Positions 1 to 8,768 of a stretch of DNA of 64,000 nt are shown here, piece after piece (the first letter of the stretch is position 1; each line of letters begins with the position of its first letter). This stretch comes from Bacillota bacterium (GTDB lineage Bacteria; Bacillota; Bacilli; Alicyclobacillales; SLC66), in contig JAKADA010000009.1 of NCBI GenBank assembly GCA_021820975.1, positions 1-64,000 of the forward strand, written 5' to 3'. The notes beneath the pieces are model-generated. The model saw nothing but the letters and a program-made list of their open reading frames with translations, was not told the DNA's origin and did not search any database. The translations under genes were made by a program, and so were the position numbers.

Positions 1-52
1 AAGCCAACTGAACCGCATTGAGCTTGAACTCTTTATCATATTTCTGTGTCAC
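1..52 (-). CDS. IS3-family transposase OrfA, N-terminal 17 codons only
   Basis: The GTG start at 52 is preceded by AGGTGA with a 5-nt gap. The visible peptide MTQKYDKEFKLNAVQLA matches the very conserved beginning of IS3-family OrfA proteins, a helix-turn-helix protein of about 100 residues that binds the element ends. The remainder is outside the window, so integrity cannot be judged. Confidence 0.6.
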   Translation of the reverse strand, partial: MTQKYDKEFKLNAVQLA

Positions 53-103
53 GTGGCTCACCTCGAATCACCTTATTCTTACATTCTCGATTCGTTGTGT
101 CCA
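1..103 (-). mobile_element. 5' end of an IS3-family insertion sequence (continues beyond the window)
   Basis: Read on the minus strand, the sequence directly after the truncated methyltransferase begins TGGACACAACG, a typical IS3-family terminus. It is followed by an SD (AGGTGA) and a GTG that opens an OrfA-like reading frame. The rest of the element lies to the left of position 1. It is a different element from the complete one at 1539-2798, because the OrfA N-termini differ. The exact boundary is inferred from the loss of methyltransferase similarity and the TG-rich terminus. Confidence 0.6.
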
Positions 104-1495
104 CTATTTCATCCTAACACCATTATTAGTAACCATAATACAACACCTGTTACCATTATCTGTTACATTTAGTAAATTTACAGCGTGCATCGTAGTTCCA
201 GAGCCAGCAAAAAAATCTACTATAATAGCATCTTTTTTACTTCCTACTATATGCTTTAAAGTATCATATACTGCGTAGAGTGACTTCGGAAAAGGAAAAT
301 GCCGACGAGGCAAGATGCTTCTTAAAATGGTTTTTCCGTAAGCTCCTGCGTCATATGCCCCTGATGTCCAAACGGTTTGCATCCTTGTTGACTTTCCTGT
401 TGTACTAATTACTATTTTTGTTCCATCATCTCGTTCTCCAATTACCGTCAAATCACCTGAATCAACCTTTTTTACATCCTCTGTACTTAAATAGCTTATT
501 GAGTATGGCATCGGGTTATTATTGCGTTTTTTTCCTACACGCACAAAACCTCTACTGTTTAGTTCTGTAAGTGGGCCTCCTGTAAGCCCCCATTCCATTT
601 CCGTGCCGTCTTCATTTACTGGAAATACAACCGTGCAACCATCTATTTTTTCTACAGAGAATCTATCTATATCCGGCAATATAGGTTCACCAATTTTTTG
701 TATTTTCCCAGTTGTATCGTTGATATATATAGGGTAAAACTGTCTCGGACGATGTCCTCTCGTAGAATCAGTATCACTACGCTTTAAATATGGCCATCTA
801 ACTTCAACTTCACCTTCTGATACAAGTGTGGTATTCACACTTGCGTCTCCTAAAAAGACAAAATACAAATATTCATCTGTTCGTGTAAAATAATTAGTTG
901 CCCTTCCTTTGGGGTTGATAACGATAGATACCATCTGTATTTTTGATGTTGGAAATAATTCTTCTAATAAAGCACCTAAGTGATTAAATTCATTTTCATC
1001 GATTGCAACAACAAGAACCGAATTATTGGGATTCAGTAAATGCTTGGCCAACATTAACCTATTTTTCATCATAGATAACCATTTGCTGTGTCTATATTCA
1101 TCATTAGAATCTACATAGTCGTTATTATATTTCCAATCTTTTGCTCCAGTGTTGTATGGTGGGTCAATATAAATGCAGTCCACCTTGGCCTTATGAGTTT
1201 TTTCGAGCAGATAAAGAGCCTGCAAGTTATCGCCCTCAATAATGAAATTCCAAGGCTTATTTTCGTTTTTACACAAACGACGTTCTGGGTCTGCTATCAG
1301 CACGGGAATGTTCTCTGCAAGCAGTTCATCCACTTCTTCACAATGTTCTTCCCATACAAGGCCGTACTTCTTCTCCCGAATGTGATTTTCTATTTCATTA
1401 AAAGCTCGAATAGACGCATCATCGGTATGTTGCTGTTTCAAATCTTCCAGAAATGCAATCATACTGTCGCGCTTAATTTTTGATAGATTTTCCAT
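104..1495 (-). pseudogene. Type III-like N6-adenine DNA methyltransferase (Mod), 3'-truncated by an IS
   Basis: This encodes 463 residues of a beta-class N6-adenine methyltransferase that would transfer a methyl group from S-adenosylmethionine (SAM) to adenine in a recognition site. The catalytic motif DPPYNTG is near residue 111 and the SAM-binding motif FFAGSGTT lies near residue 430, the order (catalytic motif first) usual for Mod subunits of type III systems. The region between is the expected target-recognition part. The protein stops just after VTNN, a conserved spot after which family members normally continue for 100 or more residues. The TAG stop lies against the terminus of an IS3-family element. 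An SD-like GAGGG precedes the ATG, but the sequence upstream was replaced by a second IS. No Res (helicase/nuclease) partner is visible. Probably non-functional. Confidence 0.8.
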
Positions 1496-1598
1496 TATAT
1501 CGCCCTCATTCTTTCTCTGCGACTATCAATCTCTAAGGTGGACCCTTATGTCAAAACACTGATTTTTAGGTTTAAGTAATATTATTGTTACTGATATT

Positions 1599-2484
1599 TC
1601 AGATAGCGGCAGGAGGGGATAGTGCAGCGGACCCCTCAGGAAAGTAGACTTCAGCCGGTGTTCGGTATTCCAGTGACTGGTGTGGGCGGTCGTAGTTGTA
1701 TTCGGTGATGAACCGACCAATCTGCTGTCTTGCGTCTTTTGGACTGCTGTACTCATGGAGATAGACATGGTCGTACTTGAGCGTGCGCCAGAAGCGTTCA
1801 GTAATGATGTTGTCGAGCGCTCGATTCTTACCGTCCATGCTGATTTGGACCTCAGCTTCTTTCAGCAGATCAGTATATTGGTCGCTGGTGAAATGACTGC
1901 CTTGATCACTGTTCCAAATCACTGGTTTTGCTTGATGCAAGGCGGAACGAACAGCCGTCAGAACGAACGGCATCTCAAGCGTATCACTCAACTGCCAACT
2001 GACGATAAAGCGTGAGTACCAATCAATGACTGCAACCAAGTACATCCATCCGTGTGTCAGGCGGATGTACGTGATGTCGATTCCCCAGACGTGGTTGGGG
2101 TAACTTGGTGTGACATTGCGCAGCAGATAAGGATAAATCTTGTGCTTCAGGTTCCGTTTGCTGAGGTTGGGTCCTGGGTAAATCGCCTCAATCCCCATCT
2201 CACGCATGCAGCGCTGGACCCGCTTGCGGTTGATGACCCAACCGTCTCGGCGCAGCAGATGCACAATCTTACGGCTACCGTACGTCGGATGAGTAGTGTA
2301 TATCTCATCTATCTGATGCTTGAGTCGCACCTCGTCTTCCGGCGGAAGAGCAGGTTTGTAGTACAGGCTCGAGCGGCTTAGACTGAAAATCCAAGCTTGC
2401 CACTGTAAGGGGATTTTAGAGTTCTCCCGCTCCACCATGGCAAGACGTTCATCTCTGCTCCGGGTCGATGCCAGATTTTTTTTT
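1599..2484 (-). CDS. IS3-family transposase OrfB (DDE integrase domain), made by -1 frameshift from orfA
   Basis: This is the rve/DDE integrase of an IS3 element, which cuts and joins DNA at the element ends. Visible landmarks are the first Asp in WGIDITYI, the second in WNSDQGSHF, and the Glu in ITERFWRTLKYDHVYL; an HTH_21-like segment (THPTYGSRKIVHLLRRDG) precedes them. The frame joins orfA through a run of nine A residues (minus strand, 2476-2484), where a -1 slip turns WVKKK-SGID into WVKKK-NLAS, giving one OrfAB fusion. The frame is open from the slip site to the stop, so the element looks intact and potentially active. Confidence 0.85.
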
Positions 2485-2751
2485 GACCCACTCGAGTTGA
2501 GTGGATAGCTTGCCGACCTGGGCATAGAGTCTCTCGATTTCAGCTTCTTTTGCCTTCTGCTGCTTAGCAACCTTACGGTCATCTACAAACACGCTAGCGA
2601 GATTTTCAAGTGCTGTCTTCTTCCACTGACTCAGTTGTGCTGGATGGACACCGTATTCTGAAGCAATCTGAGCCATGGTTTTCTCTTCCTTGAGAACTTC
2701 CTGCACGACTTTGGCTTTGAACTCTGGGCTGTGTTGTTTTTTCATAGGCAT
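2449..2751 (-). CDS. IS3-family transposase OrfA
   Basis: A small (about 100 residues) HTH protein of the HTH_Tnp_1 type: KKQHSPEFKAKVV at the N-terminus, then the helix-turn-helix MAQIASEYGVHPAQLSQWKK. Its C-terminal half (KAKEAEIERLYAQVGKLSTQ) looks like the leucine-zipper coiled coil that mediates multimerisation in this family. OrfA recognises the terminal repeats and, by frameshift with orfB, supplies the N-terminus of the full transposase. Two in-frame ATGs (2751 and 2745) are possible starts; the upstream SD is weak (TGGGG). Confidence 0.8.
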   Translation of the reverse strand: MPMKKQHSPEFKAKVVQEVLKEEKTMAQIASEYGVHPAQLSQWKKTALENLASVFVDDRKVAKQQKAKEAEIERLYAQVGKLSTQLEWVKKKSGIDPEQR

Positions 2752-2798
2752 AGTGTACCCCATTCGTCTTCTATCTGGTGTCCAGTTTTACGGGTCCA

Positions 2799-3042
2799 CT
2801 ATACTCTTCTTGGGTAGTCGTTCCGCCCATTAGCCGCCTTACTGTAAAAATCATTTTTTTCATCATAAGTGAGGCGTAACAGATCAACAATACGGTCTTC
2901 CATATCGGGATTTGGTGGTTTCATTCTGCCATTAAGTACATCTACTAAATATGTTTTAGATATTCCTAAGTCGGTGAAGATCCGCCTGTGAATATCCTTT
3001 CGTCTTAATTAGACCGACAAAAAAAGTAACCCATAACGGCAT
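2799..3042 (-). pseudogene. Remnant of a small XRE/HTH regulator, frameshifted and cut by an IS
   Basis: From an ATG at 3042 one frame reads MPLW... and then IKTKGYSQADL, the first half of a Cro/C1-type helix-turn-helix. After a net frame change near 2985 the next frame continues with DLGISKTYLVDVLNGRMKPP and a C-terminal segment ending KNDFYSKAANGRND, which resembles small HTH regulators. A loss of two bases at the junction would explain the shift. The stop codon TAG abuts the right end of the IS at 2798, so the natural C-terminus is gone. It may have belonged to the same accessory island as the methyltransferase. Confidence 0.6.
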
Positions 3043-3178
3043 CCTGAATTAGAGCCCTTAAATACTTGTCATCTCCTTCCACAGTCACAAAGAATTGACC
3101 TTCGTTCGCGCGCCCGGAGGTCGTCCTTATCAACTCTTGATGGGCATATCGTGTTAGACTGTCGGTTGTCGTCCCCAG
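3005..3178 (-). other. Open frame of unknown origin following the rlmD stop codon
   Basis: Directly after the rlmD TGA, and in the same frame, 57 sense codons run to a TAA. The predicted peptide includes RTTSGRANEGQFFVTVEGDD and DDKYLRALIQDAVMGYF, which looks like coding sequence rather than noise. There is no good start codon or SD of its own, and RlmD proteins normally end where this rlmD ends. It overlaps the start of the HTH remnant in another frame. I do not recognise it; a leftover of a deleted accessory gene is the simplest reading. Confidence 0.3.
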
Positions 3179-4591
3179 TCATTCTCGTGTCATCAATATT
3201 AAGCACTCCACATGGGCAGTCTGCGCAAACATGTCTACAGGATTCACCGACTGTATTGCATACCCTAAGTCAGACAAGATGCGCAAATCACGAGCAAGCG
3301 TTGCCGGGTTGCAAGATACATAGGCAATGCTTCGTGGTTTGCCTGAAGCAATCGCCTCTAACACCTTACGATCGCAACCGACGCGTGGAGGATCGAGCAA
3401 GACAACGTCCGGTCTTGACCCTTCTTCGATCAATCCTGCCACGACATCCTCCGCTTTGCCTGCTACAAACTCCACATTCATGATGCCGTTTCTGCGCGCG
3501 TTGTCCTTAGCATCCTCAACAGCTTGCGGCACACTTTCGACACCAATCACCTTTTTCGCCGCTTTTGCAGCAAGCAAAGACAACGTTCCTATACCACTGT
3601 ACAAATCAAAGACGACATCATTTGCACAAAGGTCAGACGTATCGAGGACTAGTTGATAAAGTGTTCGTGTTTGTAAAGGATTCACTTGCAAAAACGAACG
3701 CGAGGATACCCGAAAGGATAGGCCCATAATCGTTTCTTTAAGGTAAGACTTACCCCATAACGTTTGCGGTGCGCGAGCAAACAACTGCCGCGTACCTGGC
3801 GGAGCGATATGTTGCACAACACTGACAAGTTTGATGTTTTCCTGTTTGCACTCTACCGCAAGACGTTTGCAAAACACATCCATCTGTTGTTCAAGCGTAT
3901 GCGTCACAACGACAACAACCATCGCCTCATGCTGATCGTTTGTACGAATGATCAATTGCCGAATATCACCTGATCGAGTGGATTCATCATAGGGTGAACA
4001 ACTAAGCGCTTCAAGAATAGCCACCGCTTTTGCAATTAACGTATCGTGCATGACAGGCCTAATAAGACATTCTGCCGATTCCACCGGATCATGCGTACCT
4101 TCTTCGACAAATCCCGCCACAAACTTGGCACCTTTTTTAGCTACTGCAACAGTCACTTTGTTACGATAACGCCACGGATCATCCATGCCATAGGTAGCAG
4201 ATACGATCGACTCTACTTCATCCAAAGAAAAGTGCCCGATACGCACCAATGCGTCGAGCACAGTTTGCCGTTTCCACTCTAATTGCTTCGCATACGATAC
4301 ATGTTGCAACTGACAACCGCCACATACCTCAAACACAGGACATGGAGGGAGTTGGCGCAACGAGGAAGGTTCAAATATACGTAGCAGTGTCGCTTGTGCA
4401 TAGGACTTTTCCACCTTAGTCACTTTGGCGAGGACACGCTCACCAGGTAAAGCCTGCTCCACAAAAATCGTGAAGCCTTCAAATCGCGCGACTCCTTCGC
4501 CGCGATAACCCAGGCGATCAATCGTTACTTCCAATTCCTGAAACACATGCACAGGAGATATGCGCACTGCCTTTTCATGAGTCTCCAACAT
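3179..4591 (-). CDS. rlmD: 23S rRNA (uracil-C5)-methyltransferase, RlmD/RumA family
   Basis: A 470-residue enzyme that methylates C5 of a conserved uridine in 23S rRNA using SAM. It has an N-terminal TRAM RNA-binding domain (about residues 20-75), a [4Fe-4S] cysteine set (CPVFEVCGGC near residues 84-93 plus a Cys in SAECLIRP), the SAM-binding loop DLYSGIGTLSLLAA, the LDPPRVGCD motif, and the catalytic cysteine in SCNPATLARDL near residue 430. Length is normal for the Bacillus YefA/RlmCD type, so one enzyme may modify two uridines. The ATG overlaps the dgkB stop (TGATG), with GAGAGGAAG upstream as SD, so the two are translationally coupled. Confidence 0.93.
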   Translation of the reverse strand: MLETHEKAVRISPVHVFQELEVTIDRLGYRGEGVARFEGFTIFVEQALPGERVLAKVTKVEKSYAQATLLRIFEPSSLRQLPPCPVFEVCGGCQLQHVSYAKQLEWKRQTVLDALVRIGHFSLDEVESIVSATYGMDDPWRYRNKVTVAVAKKGAKFVAGFVEEGTHDPVESAECLIRPVMHDTLIAKAVAILEALSCSPYDESTRSGDIRQLIIRTNDQHEAMVVVVVTHTLEQQMDVFCKRLAVECKQENIKLVSVVQHIAPPGTRQLFARAPQTLWGKSYLKETIMGLSFRVSSRSFLQVNPLQTRTLYQLVLDTSDLCANDVVFDLYSGIGTLSLLAAKAAKKVIGVESVPQAVEDAKDNARRNGIMNVEFVAGKAEDVVAGLIEEGSRPDVVLLDPPRVGCDRKVLEAIASGKPRSIAYVSCNPATLARDLRILSDLGYAIQSVNPVDMFAQTAHVECLILMTRE

Positions 4592-5517
4592 CAATGCTTC
4601 CTCTCATCAACAATAATAGACAGATGATGTTGCATCACCTGAATGCTTGTCGGTAATTCACCACCATATTCTCCGTCAATATTGACGTCAACCATTTCCA
4701 TGGAGGATAGTCGTATCGAATTAGCATGAAAATACATCACACGCTCATCTGCTGTATGTTCGCCACGTAGCCCAGCCGAAACCAAGCGAATCATATCACC
4801 AAGATTCGTTGGTTTGACCAATAAAACGTCAAATTGGCCGTCATTCACCGAAGCTAGTGGAGCAATGCGCTCAAATCCTGCTACCGAACGCGAATTCGTG
4901 ATGAGACACAGCATAGCCTGTCCATCATACACATTTTCCGGTGACTCGACGCGCAAGTGAATTGGTCGAAGACCTGGCAACAACTCGAGGCCTTTCATAT
5001 AGTAAGCAAGTTGTCCGAGCATCGTTTTCATCTTACTTGGCACATCATAGGTAATTTCCGTCAACTTCCCACACGCTGCAATGTTGACGAAATAACGTTC
5101 CGCTTGCTCGGCATGACCTTTATTACCTAATTGAATACGTCCAAGATCAAGTGGAATCTCATAACGCTTTGCAATCAGTTTTGCTGCTTCTTCAATTTGA
5201 AATGGGATACCCAAAGCACGAGCCAAGTCATTTGTTGTTCCCGCTGGAATAATACCAAGCACAGGACGTGCTTGCACCTTGGCGAGGCCGCTGACCACTT
5301 CATTGACGGTGCCATCTCCACCGCACGCCACGACATATTCAAATCCATCAGAGGCTGCCTCGACAGCTGCCATCTTGGCATCGCCTACACCGCGCGTGGC
5401 ATGGCAGGACGCTTCAAGCCCCGATTCTTCTAAAATGCGCAATACCTCAGCAAGTTTAGAACGAAAAGCTTCCTTTCCTGCTGTAGGATTATAGATTAGG
5501 CGAATCTTTGGCCGCAC
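4591..5517 (-). CDS. dgkB: Diacylglycerol kinase (lipid kinase, YerQ/DgkB-like)
   Basis: A 308-residue soluble lipid kinase that phosphorylates diacylglycerol to phosphatidic acid, returning the diacylglycerol released during lipoteichoic acid synthesis to phospholipid metabolism. The DAGK catalytic domain has the ATP-binding motif GGDGTVNEVVSG at about residues 66-77 and an N-terminal YNPTAGK motif; the later QLAYYMKGLELL and VNIDGEYG segments are typical of the YegS/DgkB fold. The GTG start follows AAGGGGGTGG. Position between gatB and rlmD is as in B. subtilis (yerQ). The sequence alone does not prove the lipid substrate. Confidence 0.88.
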   Translation of the reverse strand: MRPKIRLIYNPTAGKEAFRSKLAEVLRILEESGLEASCHATRGVGDAKMAAVEAASDGFEYVVACGGDGTVNEVVSGLAKVQARPVLGIIPAGTTNDLARALGIPFQIEEAAKLIAKRYEIPLDLGRIQLGNKGHAEQAERYFVNIAACGKLTEITYDVPSKMKTMLGQLAYYMKGLELLPGLRPIHLRVESPENVYDGQAMLCLITNSRSVAGFERIAPLASVNDGQFDVLLVKPTNLGDMIRLVSAGLRGEHTADERVMYFHANSIRLSSMEMVDVNIDGEYGGELPTSIQVMQHHLSIIVDERKH

Positions 5518-5529
5518 AGGACCACCCCC

Positions 5530-6957
5530 TTATCCTGTGATAAGCTCTTTCAAAATCTGATTGACCACTTGCGGATTAGCTTTACCCTTCGTTTCCTTCA
5601 TCATCTGACCAACAAGTGAACCGATAGCTTTGTCTTTTCCGGCTACTACATCCTGAACAGATTTAGGATTGTTCTCAATTACCTTTTGCGCGATCGCACG
5701 TAACGCAGACTCATCCGAAATCTGAACAAGACCTTGTTCCTCGATCAAAATCTTTGCGTCTTTTCCCGTTTCAAGCATATCTTTGAAAACGGACTTAGCA
5801 ATTTTCGTTGAAATCGTACCATTTTCGATTAACCCAATTAACTCGGCTAGTCGCATCGAGGAGATTGCAAAGGTTTCTATCGTCGCATCCGTTGTTTTTA
5901 AGTAACCTAAAACATCGCCCATGATCCAGTTACTCGCAACCTTCGGGTCTTTTACGCGTTTGGCCGTTTCGTCAAAAAACTCAGCTAACGGGCGAGTCGC
6001 CGTTAACACACTGGCATCATAGTCAGGCAATCCATAGTCCTGAACGAAACGAGCACGTTTTTGCGCAGGCAATTCTGGAATTTCCGCCAAACATTCAGCA
6101 AGAAAACGATCGGAGACGACAATGCGCGGCAAATCAGGCTCCGCAAAATAACGGTAATCGTGAGCGTCTTCTTTTGAGCGCATGGAGATAGTCGACATTG
6201 TCGACTCATCGAAACGCCGAGTCTCTTGCACGATCATTTCATTACGATGTAGCATGGCCTCCTGACGTTCTTGTTCAAACAAGAGACCACGTTCGACATG
6301 GCGAAAACTGTTCATATTTTTGATTTCTGTCTTTGTACCCAATTCCTTTTGGCCAATCGGTCGCAGCGAAATATTCGCATCACAACGCAAGGATCCTTCT
6401 TCCATCTTACATTCGGACACAGCGCAATATTGCATGATCGCCTTAAGTTCCTCAAGATACAGCCGAGCCTCTTCTGCTGTTTGAATATCCGGTTCACTCA
6501 CAATTTCAATTAGGGGAATGCCGACTCGATTAAAGTCAACGTACGATGCATCACCAAAGACTGAGTGACTTAATTTACCCGCATCTTCTTCAAGGTGAAC
6601 ACGCGTGATGCCAATACGCCGTACTTGTCCCCCCACCTCGATATCGATATAACCGTGTTCACCGATTGGCTCATCGTATTGCGAGATTTGATAGGCTTTC
6701 GGACTATCAGGATAAAAATAATTTTTGCGATCGAATTTACTGTCTTTGCGCACTTCACAATGCAGAGCCATAGCGGCTTTCATTCCTAGTCGCAAAGCTT
6801 GTTCATTTAACACAGGCAAGACACCTGGACTTCCCATACAAACTGGGCACACATGGGTATTTGGAGGCGCTCCAAACTCTGTTTCACAACCACAAAATAT
6901 CTTCGTTTTCGTCCCAAGTTCGACGTGAACTTCTAAACCAATGACAGTTTCATACAC
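5530..6957 (-). CDS. gatB: Aspartyl/glutamyl-tRNA(Asn/Gln) amidotransferase subunit B
   Basis: A 475-residue subunit that binds the mischarged tRNA and activates Glu-tRNA(Gln) (or Asp-tRNA(Asn)) with ATP; ammonia reaches it from GatA. The N-terminal catalytic region begins YETVIGLEVHVELGTKTKIF, with the zinc cysteines C22, C24, C37 and C40 (FCGCE, CPVC). The C-terminal YqeY-like tail (from about residue 330) contacts tRNA. Length is standard. It is the last of the gatCAB operon, starting 2 bp after gatA. No glutaminyl-tRNA synthetase gene is seen in the window, consistent with the indirect route. Confidence 0.96.
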   Translation of the reverse strand: MYETVIGLEVHVELGTKTKIFCGCETEFGAPPNTHVCPVCMGSPGVLPVLNEQALRLGMKAAMALHCEVRKDSKFDRKNYFYPDSPKAYQISQYDEPIGEHGYIDIEVGGQVRRIGITRVHLEEDAGKLSHSVFGDASYVDFNRVGIPLIEIVSEPDIQTAEEARLYLEELKAIMQYCAVSECKMEEGSLRCDANISLRPIGQKELGTKTEIKNMNSFRHVERGLLFEQERQEAMLHRNEMIVQETRRFDESTMSTISMRSKEDAHDYRYFAEPDLPRIVVSDRFLAECLAEIPELPAQKRARFVQDYGLPDYDASVLTATRPLAEFFDETAKRVKDPKVASNWIMGDVLGYLKTTDATIETFAISSMRLAELIGLIENGTISTKIAKSVFKDMLETGKDAKILIEEQGLVQISDESALRAIAQKVIENNPKSVQDVVAGKDKAIGSLVGQMMKETKGKANPQVVNQILKELITG

Positions 6958-6959
6958 GG

Positions 6960-8435
6960 TTACTTCGCCTCCTTACTATGAGCCGTGCGTACTGCGGCAA
7001 AATCGACTGTTTTCTCATAAGCGTCGGCCACTTGCAATATCGTCTGCTCATCAAACATCTTACCGATAATTTGCAACCCAACAGGCATGCCCTGCGACAA
7101 ACCACACGGCACGCTGATTGCTGGCAGGCCAGCAAGATTAATAGGGATCGTACACATATCGGTCATATACATGGTGACAGGATCTTTCGTCTTTTCACCT
7201 AGTAAAAACGCAGGAGCCGGTGTGGTCGGCGATACGATCACATCCACTTGCGAAAAAGCTTGTTCAAAATCTTGGCGAATCAATGTTCTCATTTTTTGCG
7301 CACGTTTGTAATAGGCATCGTAATACCCAGAGGACAAAGCATAGGTCCCGATCAAAATGCGTCGTTTAACTTCTTTACCAAACCCTTCACTTCGCGTTTT
7401 GCTGTACATAGCAAGAAGATTTTGTGCATTTTGCGAGCGATAGCCATACCGCACACCATCAAAACGAGCCAAATTCGACGATGCTTCAGCTGGCGCCAAT
7501 AAATAGTAAGCTGCTATAGCATAGCTGATATGAGGAAGGCTAATCGGCTTAATCTCTGCACCAAGTTCTTTTAGCACTTGCACAGCCTCTTGCACTCGTT
7601 GACGCACACCTTCATCCATCGCATCAGCGAAAAACTCAGGAGCCACACCCACTTGCAAACCGCGAATGTCACCCGTTAGTTTTGCGGTAAAATCAGGCAC
7701 CTCTACGTGAGCTGATGTTGCATCATGCACATCAGCCCCGGCGATCGCTTGAAGCACAATCGCGGCATCTTCTACCGAATTCGTAATAGGACCAATCTGA
7801 TCTAGCGAAGAAGCAAACGCAACAAGTCCGTACCGCGATACACGTCCGTACGTAGGTTTCAGACCGACGACACCGCAAAATGCCGCCGGTTGACGAATAG
7901 ACCCACCCGTGTCAGACCCAAGCGCAAAAGGAACCATACCAGCAGCTACCGCCGCTACTGATCCACCGGATGATCCACCTGGTACATGATCTTGCTGCCA
8001 TGGATTTTTTGTGGGGAAATAGCTCGAGTTCTCTGTCGATGATCCCATAGCAAATTCATCCATGTTTGCTTTCCCGATAAGTATCGCACCTGCATCATCA
8101 AGCTTTTGCGCCACCGTCGCTGTATAAGGGGGTATGTAACCTTCTAGGATTTTACTCGCACATGTAGTTTCGATACCTTCATAACACATATTATCTTTTA
8201 AAGCATAAGGAATCCCATCAAGCAGATGTTTAGGTGAAAAGGAATTGGACGCCGCTGCGTTTCCCTTCAGACGATCACGGGCAGTTACATCGTTCACGCG
8301 CAAGAAAGCTTTAATCTCACCATCTTTTTGTTCAATTTGCTCGATACTTTGATTAAGCAACTCTTCAGGCGTTGTCGTTCCTGAACGCAGAGCCTCGTGA
8401 AGTTTTCGTATACCTTGTGAAAAATCAAGCACCAT
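6960..8435 (-). CDS. gatA: Glutamyl-tRNA(Gln) amidotransferase subunit A
   Basis: A 491-residue amidase-signature enzyme that hydrolyses glutamine and channels ammonia to GatB. The Ser-cisSer-Lys triad is visible: K80 in YALKDN, S155 in PGGSSGGS, and S179 in SDTGGSIR. The rest of the amidase signature ([15 protein letters not shown]) follows. Length is typical. The ATG overlaps the gatC stop (TAATG) behind GGAGGG, so gatC and gatA are coupled; a GTG one codon later is an alternative start. Confidence 0.96.
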   Translation of the reverse strand: MVLDFSQGIRKLHEALRSGTTTPEELLNQSIEQIEQKDGEIKAFLRVNDVTARDRLKGNAAASNSFSPKHLLDGIPYALKDNMCYEGIETTCASKILEGYIPPYTATVAQKLDDAGAILIGKANMDEFAMGSSTENSSYFPTKNPWQQDHVPGGSSGGSVAAVAAGMVPFALGSDTGGSIRQPAAFCGVVGLKPTYGRVSRYGLVAFASSLDQIGPITNSVEDAAIVLQAIAGADVHDATSAHVEVPDFTAKLTGDIRGLQVGVAPEFFADAMDEGVRQRVQEAVQVLKELGAEIKPISLPHISYAIAAYYLLAPAEASSNLARFDGVRYGYRSQNAQNLLAMYSKTRSEGFGKEVKRRILIGTYALSSGYYDAYYKRAQKMRTLIRQDFEQAFSQVDVIVSPTTPAPAFLLGEKTKDPVTMYMTDMCTIPINLAGLPAISVPCGLSQGMPVGLQIIGKMFDEQTILQVADAYEKTVDFAAVRTAHSKEAK

Positions 8436-8725
8436 TAACCCTCCATTATCGCCGGAACTTTAAATTGTTGGTCTTCTGCATCGGGAGCATTTTTTAAAAC
8501 AATATCTGACGGCAAGGATTCATGCGGTTCATCCTGGCGAAATACGGGTTGTTGTCCTGCCACATGACTCATCGGTTCCACACCATCTAAGTCCACTTCT
8601 TGCAATTGGCTTGCGTAATCGAGAATGGCGCTAAGTTCTTTTGCAAGTTCTATTTCTTCTTGCTCAGACAAATCAATTCGTGCTAAACGCGCTACATGAT
8701 CGACATCCGCTTTAGATAACGTCAT
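8435..8725 (-). CDS. gatC: Glutamyl-tRNA(Gln) amidotransferase subunit C
   Basis: A 96-residue belt-like subunit that wraps around and stabilises the GatA-GatB complex. The conserved N-terminus [16 protein letters not shown] and the later [16 protein letters not shown] are characteristic. I place the start at the ATG at 8725 ([10 protein letters not shown]), which has the SD AGGGGGT; an upstream in-frame codon would add seven non-conserved residues. First gene of the gatCAB operon. Confidence 0.93.
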   Translation of the reverse strand: MTLSKADVDHVARLARIDLSEQEEIELAKELSAILDYASQLQEVDLDGVEPMSHVAGQQPVFRQDEPHESLPSDIVLKNAPDAEDQQFKVPAIMEG

Positions 8726-8768
8726 ACAAATACCCCCTACGATCAAACGTATCGATGTTTATCTATCT

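Larger units (their letters stand above)
1539..2798 (-). mobile_element. Complete IS3-family insertion sequence, about 1260 bp
   Basis: The ends are imperfect inverted repeats: both start TGGACCC and agree at scattered positions over about 21 bp. Inside are overlapping orfA and orfB on the minus strand. There is no obvious 3-4 bp target duplication: the bases flanking the left end are AGG and those flanking the right end are CTA. This suggests a deletion or recombination next to the element after insertion. It separates the methyltransferase remnant from an HTH-gene remnant and took the 3' end of the latter. Confidence 0.85.

Noticed and set aside
3005-3178. Programmed stop-codon readthrough of rlmD
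   Set aside because: The frame does continue after the TGA, but RlmD proteins normally end here and the extension has no family match known to me; a coincidental remnant is simpler.
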